DNA of 64,000 bases, from the NCBI RefSeq assembly GCF_004210375.1, contig NC_134830.1:12586001-12650000 (forward strand). The letters run 5' to 3'. The notes under the pieces were generated by a model that did not search any database, was not told the origin of the DNA, and worked only from the letters and a program-made list of their open reading frames with translations. Shown here in pieces: positions 11,701 through 23,700 of the stretch. The position numbers were made by a program, and so were the translations under genes. The first letter of the stretch is position 1. The number at the start of each line of letters is the position of its first letter. Source of the stretch: Tachypleus tridentatus (taxonomy: Eukaryota > Arthropoda > Merostomata > Xiphosura > Limulidae).

Positions 11701-14700
11701 GAGAAATCTGTTTGGTCACTGACACAATATCTCGTGCATTTGGATGTGTTTTTCAATGCTCACTTGAGTCATGCACAACCAATTCCTGTGAGGCTTCAAG
11801 TCATGGAAAGAGCCATCAGGCTTTCACTTGTGTATCTTTCTTTTACTGCAGAGATGGTTCTCTCACTTTTGGAGATGAGGGTATTCTTCTCAAGCCTCTC
11901 ATTTTTTTGGGATGGACACATATGAGATCCTTTTAGTAGTTTCTGCATGAACAGTGGGTCATGCATTCTTATTCTTTGTATTATCCTGTCTCCTTATCCA
12001 AGAGCAACTTCATTGATTACAAATGGTGGTTGGATCACAACAACATAAATATTGAAGCATTCATTCCACAACCTCCTCCCTAGATCCATCTGTTCACAGA
12101 TGCATCTCTTCAGTGATAGGGTAGCTTATCTTCAAGGTCAGAACTTCGATGGTACTTGGAGAGAAGATTGTAACTTATTGAAATTCTCAACTGGAGTTAT
12201 TGTGGTTTCCAGTACCTCATCCTCAAGCATTGGCAGTTGTTACATTCATTCAGGACTGAAAAGGATTTCAACTGTACATCTTTCCCTCAATTTGGCTATT
12301 GATTCATTCTACTCTCTGTCATCTTCTCTTGGTTGCACCATATTGGCCAGCTCAATCAAGCATTGTTTCTACGTTTTCAGTATCTGCATGAATGTGTACC
12401 TCCATCATTTCTGCACTGGCAGTATCTGTTGAGACAACCATGAACAGTCATTTTCCATCTACATGGTCAGAAACTCAGTCTTCATGCTTGGAAGTTATAG
12501 TTTTTTTACCCAGCATATGGATTTAACTTCTAAGGTTTCTCTGTATTTAACTGTACATCTCCATTTGCCAACCACAATCGTTTATCAATAGAAATGGAAT
12601 ATTTATCATAAATGTGGTATTAAAAGGAACTTCAAACCTCTTCACCCAAAAGTATTTACCATATCTTGTTTTATGAGTTGAGTATTTGAGAAGGGTCTTG
12701 CTTCATCAACTGTGGCTTCATATAAGGCATCCTTATCCACTGTTTTTAGTTATTCTTAATGTTTGGAAGGCTTTTGAATCCTGAGCTCTATCAGGTTTGC
12801 TAAAATCCTTTAGTATTCTTCAGCCCAAATGACATTTTTAATTACATAATTTAATTTTACAGTTGTTTTACATACATTTTCTCAATTTCTTTTCAGCTCT
12901 TACCTTTGTTTTCTTTGTTTCACTTTTTTTTAAAATTATGCTTGTGGACATTATCTCTCAGAATTGTTTGCAGTCTATATACATAGAACTCTATCATGCC
13001 ACATTTGTACTTCTTGACTCCTGTCGGTCTTTTCTTCACAAGACTCTGGTAAGCAGGAAAGAGAAAATATCCTTTTCACTAATCCATTTATCAGCTGTTT
13101 CTCACCTTTATTACTGCTCTGATCATGACCATTTGTTATGTCTTGTACGGGCCCTCAGGTATTTAGTAGCTTGTAATAACTCATTCTGAGGTACCAGGAA
13201 CTGATTGTTCATTCATTAGATCCTTCTATTTCCCATTACCCTAACGAGGTGGTTTATCATATTGAATCACATAGCCTGAAATGGATTATCATTACTGCAA
13301 AGGAATCTTCATGTCACATGATCAGGTTAATAATATCTCAAAGTTATTAGCCACCTAACTTAATCATCCTCTGGAAGACTATCCTCTGGGATAGTATGTA
13401 GACTATTATTAATACTTTCCTATCTTATTACTTACCTGATCTGGCAGTTTCTTCTTCTGAGTGTTTTCAAATACCACATGAATCTATTTTTAATGCATCT
13501 ATTAGACTATAACGAGAATGGAGTATTTTTCTCAATCATATATTTTTTTAGCCCAATATCTCTGTTTTCACTGGATCTCATTCTGTGATAAGTGTTGCCC
13601 AGGTAGATTCTGTTGAAGTGGGGTGTTTTATAAGGCCATCTAGAAACCTACCACATGGTATTACATTGTTATTATTGACCACCACTCATGGACTATCATG
13701 AGTAGAAATAAAATGGACCCTGCCCATTCTTGCCAATATTCTGGTTGAATAAATTAGGATTAATTTTCTTTTAAAAATGTACAAAATGCAGTTAAACTAT
13801 TGCAGAGTCCTTGGTAGAGCACAGGTTCCACATCCTCTATAATTATTGTGATAACTGTTAAAACTAAATTGATGTTATATTCCAGTCACTGGTTGATAGA
13901 CAAGGTACCTTTCTTGCTGAAATAATAGAAAACAAATCCAAACAAAAATCTGGCTGAAGTTTCTTTCAAACTAAAACTAAGAATAGTAGATAGGCAGGTG
14001 TGCATACCTAACATGAAAAGAACGTATTTTTTATGGAGACCAAAGTAAACTCCCATTACAAACAGAATGTTGTTTAAAGATGAAATCCACAGCCATTGTA
14101 GTCATTCTTCAGATAGTAATAAGTAGTTTTATACATTTTGATGTAAGCAAAAATACACTTAAGATATACATATACGGGTGTCTGAAAATGAATATACCAA
14201 AAAAAAACGGTTGAATGCTTTATTGTTATTTAAGATAACAATTGGATATAAAGACAAGCACTAGGCTTGTAAAGTTTAGTTTTAATTGGTAATGTACTTT
14301 TACAAGTCTTCAATTATTCTCTAAAATTAATTTAATTCTGCTTTCAAATTCTGAGAAATTTTCCAACACAGCAGTAGGGATGGATAAGATAACTTCACAA
14401 ATCTGATGTTTCAGTTTTCAAGGTCTTTTGATTTGTTACGGTAGACTTATGTTTTAAAAATATTTCAAAGGTGAAAATTTAAAGGGGTTCAATTGTGTGT
14501 CCAAGAGGGCTGTTTGATAGGTTTTCCTCTACCAGTCCAACACTGAAAAGTTTCACTTAAAATCTTTAACAATTCAAGCAACATGGGGTGGTGTTCCATC
14601 CTGTTTGAAGGTATCTCTTTGTAACAAACCAAGTGTTTCTTGGAGTTGTGGAATAAAGAAACAATTCATTTGTCAAAAAATAATTAATATTAATTTATTT

Positions 14701-17700
14701 TGGACACTCTGTGCCACAAACATCTTATTACCTCAGGAAACTTTGATAAAGAGTGTACTTTTGCAAATGTATCTGTAGATTTAGAAAATATTTCTAAGTG
14801 ATGAGTCATATTAAGTAATCAAGATTGAAAAAATTAGATTAAATATCTTAATTTCTTGATCTGTTGAATAAACAAATTTTGCATGAAGGAAATAGAAAAA
14901 TTATTTTCAGGAATTATAGGTATTGCCTGAATCATGCTATATATAGATATTTATATTAAAAGTATTCTTTACTACTGGCTTTTAATGTGATCTTTTTATT
15001 ATTATGCATCATTGGTACTATCCAGGAAAGTATATCATCCTTCAAGAAGTATGTAGAAGAAAGTAAAGCAGTAACACCTGACCTCATAAATACTGTATTA
15101 GTGAAACAAATTGCTGAAAATGAAATAATTTGTCAACAGCAGTTGAAAAATACAGAAAACATTTGGAAAAACAAAATGGATGAAGAGTGCCAAAATATCA
15201 GCAAAGAATTTATGCAGAAAATGAAAGAACTGGGAATTTGACCTCAAACAAAAGTTTGAGAAAGAAAAAAGTGATATAGAACAGAGATACAAGACTAAAA
15301 TGTGTGAAATGGAAAAAGATTTAAAACACCAGTTTAAAACAGAAAAAGGTGAAGATAGAAAAAAAGATTGAAAATTCATATAAGCAGAAAATTGGAATAT
15401 TGCAACAGTTGCATGCTGATGAGAAACAAACTTTACAAAAATTACATTATGATGAACTTCAGGCCTCAGAAAGACAACAAACTAAAAATCTTGAAAGCTT
15501 TAGAAAACAATTAAATGACTGCCACCAAGAACATATTTTGTCTTTAAAAAATGACTTTCTTCGTGCAAGAGAGATTGTTCAAAAGGATAATAAAGAAAGT
15601 ATCAAGCTTTTGCAGGAAGACTTTGAAAAGAAGCTCAAATTTGAATGTCATTCACTTAATATTAGTCATCAAAATGAAGTAAATGAATTAAACATTAAGT
15701 TCCAGAATGATATATCTGCTGTACAGATGGCTCACCACGAACAGTTTCAGAGATTGGCAGAAGATCTGAGGAGACACTGGGAAGTTGAAAAATCTGAACT
15801 TCAGAAACTTCATGCTGAAGAAATTGAAGCAATCAAAGAAAACCTTAATAGACAGTTTGAACGTGAGAAACAAATAATGAAAAAAGCACATATTGAAGAA
15901 ACAAATGAACTGAAAAAGGTCAGTGAAAAATCTCTTGAAAATATAATAAATAATCTCAAGTTTTTTGTGAAGAAAAGTCAGGGCATGCTGTTTCAGAGTC
16001 CCTTGAATATGAAAAGCATTCATTGAATGATACAAATAGTTTTGAACTTTTAAAATTTCAAGAGGAATGTAAGAGCATCATAAGTGGTGAAAAGCAAAAG
16101 CTCAAACAAAAATATGTTGAGCAGTTGAAACAAGAAGTGGAAAAGCTTCGTGAACAGTTTTTAGAAGAATATAAAAGTTTTTGTCTTACCAACAGAGAAG
16201 CTTATGAAAAAGAAAAAGCTTACTCTACAGCTCTGTTACAAGCTCTTGAAACAGAATGTGTGAAAGTAACCCAGTTACAGTTGGCTGTGGAATCAAAAGA
16301 AAAGAATGAGGTATGGAAAGCTTAAGGTTGCTAATGATATTAAAAAATTTTAAACCAAATTCTAAGAGTGAACACGACAAGTTTATACTTGCATGCACTT
16401 TTATCTGTTACTTAATAAGAGCTCTTCTTTATTCTGTTTTATGTTCAATGATTTTTAAACTATTATTTTAAAAAACTGAAAACTTGAAATATGTTTGTGT
16501 TGTAGCTTTGCACTTTGCATATTATTTTAGTTTTCTGTTTATAACAGAGCAAAAAGGACATTTAATTTTACCAATGGCTTCTAGTACATTATTTGTCCTT
16601 TCATGGTTTTTGGAGTGTTATATAAGTTAAGTCATACATCTCTGCTACAGTTTTAATAGAAAGTTTGTTTTCAACTTTACAAAGAACCTTAAAGAAATGT
16701 TGATCTCCAGTGGAGGTGGAATATCTTATCTGTTTTCAACACCCCCTGATATTGAAAACTTCAGAAGTCCAAGTACAAATAGGTATATTGTGTGTGTATA
16801 TATTTTTTCTTTCTTTCTTACAAAACCTACTTGTGATTTTTAAAGACAGAAAAATTGCTGCAAAAAATTATAAGCACGCACAGTTGCACTTACTCTGAAA
16901 ATATTTGTTTACAAAACCAAACATGCAAAGTTATTGAATAAAATGTATGACCAAAATTCATTATGTTCTAACTTGTAAATATTAGTTATATTGACTACAG
17001 AACATTATTTTTATCAGTAGTTTAAATATAATATTTTTATTCCCTCACGACATCTGTAAAGTACATCATATAAACGTTTTAATTCAGAAAAGCTACATGT
17101 GTAGACTCTAACCTTCCACAAATGTATCGTTATCTATGCACAGTAGTCCATATTCTTTCTTCTGCACTGCTAGTGTTTATATTATGATGCTTTCAAATTT
17201 TGCAGTATTGAAATTTTGGGCAATTACCTTCAGTTTCCCCCCCCACACACACACCATGGATTTAAAGATTGATGTTTCTACAATATCCAATGGCCCTAAC
17301 ACTCCAGGATTCTTCTCCTGCTGTTTCATTGTTAACAAGAGACACTTTGTTTGTCAACGATGTTGTCATCATTTCACATCAGGTGTTTGGTCGTCTTGTG
17401 TCTCACTACTTCTGTCTTTTTTTCTTTACGTCTATAATTACTCAGGTATGTGACTTTGTTTTTTCCCATTTCTTCTTCTGACTTTCTTTTCTCCTATCCT
17501 TCCCCAAACATTGGTGTTCATACTGATGATTTTCTGTCCAACTAATGGGCTCTCCATATCAGTTTTAGCCTCTTCATCTTCAGTACTTTTATTGTTCTCT
17601 CTGCTTTTGGTACTCTTGTTGTTCTTGAGCCTTAATCCCGAGAATGTCTTCTTATTCGGGGTGCTCTATTTTATGTTTTATTTATCTTCAGTCTCTTTGT

Positions 17701-20700
17701 CTTCATTTTGCCATCATGTAACTCCTTTGCTACTTGTCTTTTCTTCACCTTCTCTCAAAGTCTGTCTATTAGGACCTCAACAGTTTTTATGGGATGCTCT
17801 TTCCTACTTGTTCCACACTTTAATCTTGATCCATTTTACTGCTTTGTTACTGTGGTTTCTTTGTTTCAGGAATTTAGTTGGTTGCAAGATCTTTCAAGGT
17901 GTTCAAGACTCTTTGAAATTTCATTTTGAAGCTGCTTGTCTTTTTTTCATTTTCTTCCGTACCCAACAACAAATTCTGTAACAATTACCCTTTTTCAGGA
18001 GTTGCACAGATTTGTCCTCTGTCCTGTTCCTCATTCTTTTATCCCTTTCATAGGGTTGGGAATTATTGTTCATGTAGAAGACTTGTCTTGTGTGCTTCCT
18101 GTCAGCTCAGGTCCTGTGGAATTCAGCCAAACACGTATGAACTCCCTGTGCTAACAGTCTTTAGCTCATGAACATGCTTTCTCATGGTCTGTCCCTGTGT
18201 TGTCAAACTCCACCCCACCCCCTCAGCTTTTTTCTTGTCTGGACTTTTTTTAACTTACATCTCATTCTATGCATCTTCAAGCATCTCAATAACAATTTAT
18301 TCTATTTACTGACTTAGGATTGGACACCTCCTTTACTCTTTATCACAAAGATCAGTTGATTTTATTTCTGTAACTCTCATTTCTCTCTAAAACTTGAGCT
18401 ACATGGAAAGAAAATGGGATTTCTATTTCCCATCATTCTGGCTTCCATTTCTTTATACAGCCATTTTAACTCTGACTGTTGTTGAGCCTGGTTTGAGCTA
18501 TTCTTTATTTAACTGGAACTGCCCCTTCTTACCATGGTATTTCTTCATTTCTCATGACTGTTCATTTTATCATGTCACCTCCCATTAGGTTTGTCAAGGT
18601 TTTTCTTGTCTCTTATAATTGTTTGAACCCTGGATGAGACCATTTAGATCAGCATGTAGACCAGATATGTTACATTACTTCTATCATATGGCATTTTTAG
18701 TACTTCTTTCTCCTTCCATCTGCCATTCTCCATCCTGCTCAGAGGCTCTTGTGAAATGAGTATTGTTATTTGTTTTTTTACTTCCTCACCTGCTCACTGC
18801 TCGACATTCTTAGATCTTACTATCCCTTACCTAATAATGCTGGAACCCACCTTGTGACCATTGTTGCCTCATGGGGAGTATTTACCTAAAATGTACAATA
18901 TGGATGGGTACAGATAATGTTAGGTTTCTTTGCCCCTGCCCTGTGCACTCTGTTGAAATGGGGTTTCCCTCAAGACTGCTTTGATGGCATCTTATATATA
19001 TTCTGCCTTTCAGACTGTACTTTACAACACTAGAAACTGTATTTTGATACCTATGTTGGTTGCTGCATATAGCCCATTGTGTAGTTTTGTGTTTAATGAT
19101 AAATATGCTAGGCTATCCTGCACTTAAATAAAAAACAAACTAAAAAAACTGCAGCACTAGCCATGTGCATAACCTCACCCCTGACTTGCACATGCTGTCT
19201 TTTGTCACTTTAACACTCAAATGTAAACAAACAAACAAAAAAAAAGATGTAAGTGTGTGAAATATCCTAAAGGTTCATTCTCATATAAATTACTCTTTGC
19301 GAGCTGGTTACTGGATAACTTGTCATTTGACAATTGTTAAATTTTATAAAACATTTCTTTGCAGTTTCCAAAGCAGTTATTAGAAGCAATCAATTTATAA
19401 GGTCATTTAACCCAAACTAATAGATGATAGTCATTTCCCTTTTGTGTTTGTACTAGGCCTAGTAAATTATCTGAATATTATGGCTGTATGATATGAAGAT
19501 GTTCTCTTATTATCATTATTATTACTGTAATTATAATTTGCAAAAATATGACTCAAGTCTAATAACTGTAAACAGTAATATTATTAAAATATTACTTGTG
19601 CTTGGTATTTTACATCTTCTTTAATAAATTGTTGATAAGTCCCACTAAATATGAGGATGTGTTGTTTTTTTATTATAGTGCAAGATATTTAAATACCTTC
19701 TCGAAACCTGTAACTTATTTCACATTGATTGCAAAAGTTATGAACTTGTCAAACTGAAAGTGTTTACTTTTTATTAATTCTCTTCAGAAACAATAATATT
19801 AATATCTTAAAATTAAGTTTCTACTGCAGTGTATATGCTATATTTGTGGTAAATCAAATGCAAGTGTCGAGATCTCATTGCCTAATTGTGATGCAGAATT
19901 AAAACAAATGATAACTAAGGTTTCTCTTGCTGTGACCATGACTAGACAAAACTGCTGATATAAAAAACATTAATTACCATCCTCAGCTCATTTTAATGCA
20001 AATGAGCATAAATATATCTAAATTGGATTGCAGCTGTTTGGTTAGTTACATGTAAAATTTCTGGTACTTGTATATATCTTTAGTAATAAGCTTTCAATGT
20101 TTACAGCTACTTACATTTTCTAAACACTATTATTTCATATTTCTTATCAGACTGTCAGCTTTTTCATAATATGTAACTTGAAAAATTATATAATTGTAAC
20201 ATTAATTCTGTTGATTGTCATCAACCATGAAATTTGTTATTATTTTCTTCATTCTTTGGTAGTTATTAACATGTCTCTTCATGCTAACTAGGAGAATACT
20301 TATAATTTGTCAATGTTTTTAAAGGATAGGAAGAAATCTTAGATTTTTCTTTTTCCCTTGGTAGATCTCTTGCTCCAGACTTCAATAGCACTCTTCAAGT
20401 CACCTCTTTGAATGAAACGAAACCAACAGAAACAGTTATGAAGTTTTTCTCTAAATATATTTAATTAACAATGCTAATATCTCATTTTAAAGAACATTAG
20501 TTTTAATTTCTTCTGTACTGATTAGTTAGTCCTCTCAAAATCAGTTGTGAAAATATCCCACTTACAAAAATGTTTACTAAGAGTGACAAGATAGATCTAC
20601 AGAATTACTGGAGATTCATTGAGATATTTACTGTAAAATAATTCTCTATTCTCTAGTTAATTGAGTGCACATGAAATAAACTTAGTGAAAATGTATTTTA

Positions 20701-23700
20701 CTTGTCACAATGAGAGTTAAATTTGAAGTCATTTTACTTGTTCAGATAAGATCATATGTAAGACTAATTCTGTTGAGATGATGTTACTCCATGAATCTCA
20801 TGTTACTTAATAAACTGTTTAATGTCATACTTACCCAAAGCAATTAATACTACCCACTTGATTGTCATTCCCAATGAAGCATCAGGAGGGCATAATCAAA
20901 TGAGATCAGTTGACTGCTCGTATGCTTAACATCACATAATACAGGTAACCTTGCAGCTTTATTTGCCAGATGAAGATAAACTGTGCTACTCTAGGTTAGT
21001 GACACAGAAGAATAGGTTACTAGAACAAAAATAGTTAAAGGACCTTCTTCACCAGTGTCTTTCATGGAATCTATACACATCTGCACAAATAAAACTTTTG
21101 AACAATGCCTCTATTAATAAAAATAGGAATGTACGGTATGCTTATATACCAAAAAAAAATATATATGCATAATTTTTGTTTTCATTCTATAAAATGTCTT
21201 AGGAAATAAAATTATTATATTTACATATAAAACATTGCACTTTCTGATATTTTTAAAAATAAGAATGAAGGTACATTTATCAAACTGTTGTTTTATTAGT
21301 CAATTGACAGTGTATTTTATTTACTTTATAGGATTGTAGAAGGTGCAATTCACTTGAAATTGAAAGGGCTAGTTGGGTCAAAGAGCAATCCAACATCCTG
21401 AAATCCCTTCATCAATCTGAGAGTGAAGTCATCAGACTCAAAAAAGCTACTTCAGACCACAGAAAATGAGAATAATGGAAATGCTGTAGTTGATAAAAAT
21501 AAGAAGGTATATTGTATCACACATGTATTTTCTTTTGCAATATAGTAACTTTGTATATACATCTCTCAGAATGCCAAAAAGGATTATCTCTTAATGATTT
21601 GTGGGGAAGGTTTTTGGAAATTGTTAAGAATAGGTTTCTTCACCAATTAGTCAAGGAACTGACCAGAAACAATGTTATTTTAGATTTATTGTTGACTTCA
21701 AATATAGAAATAATTGAAAGGGTGGAAATTGGGGAACATTTGAATACAAGTGATCATTGCTCTTATTAATTTCAATATTTTGTTACATATAGATATAAGG
21801 AATGATATTATTTTAGTCACAAATTGTAAACTTTGAAGGCATGCAACAAGAATCATTTGTTGTGAATTAGGCAACTGAGTTTTATGAAAAGACTGATTGC
21901 TTGTGGAAAATTTTTAAAGATAAATTTTAAATATTCAAAATAAACACATTTCTTATAAAAACGTTAGCTCAAATGAGTTAAAATTAAAGAAAAACATCAT
22001 GAATATAAGAAATTTGAATTGATTGGTATGACAGGAAACTTGGAAGATCATAGAATATAAAGAAAGTTAATGAAACAGGATTTCAGGACATTAAAAATAT
22101 GTATGAGGAAAGGTTAGTTGAAAATATAAAAATTAACAGTTAAGATTTATTTAAATACATTAAAAGTAAACAAAATGTCAGAATGAGGGGAAAACCCTTG
22201 AGGGATGGTAAAGGATGGTAAATTATCACAATATGATAATTGTGAGATGGCTGTGTTATTTAGTTTTGCTTTTTCTTTAGTTTTTACTAATGGAAGTTTA
22301 AAGAAGATGACTGAATTAATTTTGAGCTGGTTAATTATAAATTGGGAAATTTAGGAAAATGATGAGGCTCCTTGGCCATTGAACATTTCCCCAAGGGTTT
22401 TGAAGGATATTAAAGATTGGATATGTGAGCCACTTTCTACTATTTTTTGTTCGCCCTTGAATAGTGAGCAGGTTCCAAAGGATTAGAGGTTTGCTAATGT
22501 AAACTCCTCTTGTCAGGAAGGTGATAAAATTATTCCAGTGATTGTAGACCCATCAATTTTATTGCATAGTTAACATAATTTCTGGTGTTATCTATTTATT
22601 GCATGACATCACAATCTAACTGTAAAATTGTGATGACATCATAGTCAAATTTTGTGCCTACTGGGAATGCCATCCTATTTCTTCCTGAGTTTCTTGCTCA
22701 TCATGTGTAACAGATTTATTATGTGTTAAGTTTAATACACGTGTGTGTTTCAGTTTGATGCATGTGACATATATTGTTGAATATGTATTGAGCAAGTCCT
22801 GACTGTTCTCTGAATTTGTAGAAGATTCTTGAGAATAAGAATCAACAGTATTTGTATTGTGAAATGCTGTTGCCTTTGAACCTTGTGAAATGCTCTATTA
22901 TCTAGTGTGATTCATATAAAAACTATCTGAGAGACAGTAATAGAATATTATTAGTCAGCTACAGTTAGTGTGCTCTAGACCTCAGAAGCTGTAATTGTGA
23001 TTAATACCTATTAATTGAAAAACTACAGAATTGGACCAGGAAATTCATAGATTTCAAATGTTAGAAACTGTTCAACATCAGTGAATTAATTTCAGACATC
23101 AGTATTTCTTAAAGGACATTAAATATCTTCCTCAGTAAAAGTCAGAGGGATAAGGTCAACCTAGTCAGCTTAAGCAAGGTGTGACAGTACCAATTCAGAA
23201 TTAATTTGCTCATTATTTTCCTGAATCATTGACAAAATATTCAGTTCTAGGCTGAATATAAAACTCAGTAGTATTTGTAAGTTTGTAAAACTGTTGTATG
23301 TAAATCATCACTTGTAATAACTGTTATTATAAATTATGTTGTTTTATTAATTTTCTTTGCATATTAAAATATATTTGTGTGAAGAAACAAAATTGTGTGT
23401 ATCAATCTTGTTAGCAAATATCATAAATGTGGTATGTATTGACCTTTAATTAACTTCTATTTAGATATAAGTGATATTTTTGTGTATCACATGCTTTCTA
23501 ATTGAAGAACTGTAAATTGTTTGTTTAAGTAGGAGCATCTCAGTTAATTTATGACTGTTACAGTGTGACTGTAACATAATGTAAGAAAATTTCAAAATAT
23601 TTTTGTGATATAATTTGATAAATTTGCTTTTTTTAATAAACCTTTACTTGTTTTTTTGAAATGTAACTGGAATCTTTCAAAGTTAAAACTGTTTTCATCA

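Noticed and set aside
17136..18588. Cluster of + strand ORFs of 64-156 codons
   Set aside because: Long T-rich stretches lack stops by composition; translations are Phe/Leu/Ser runs with no domain.
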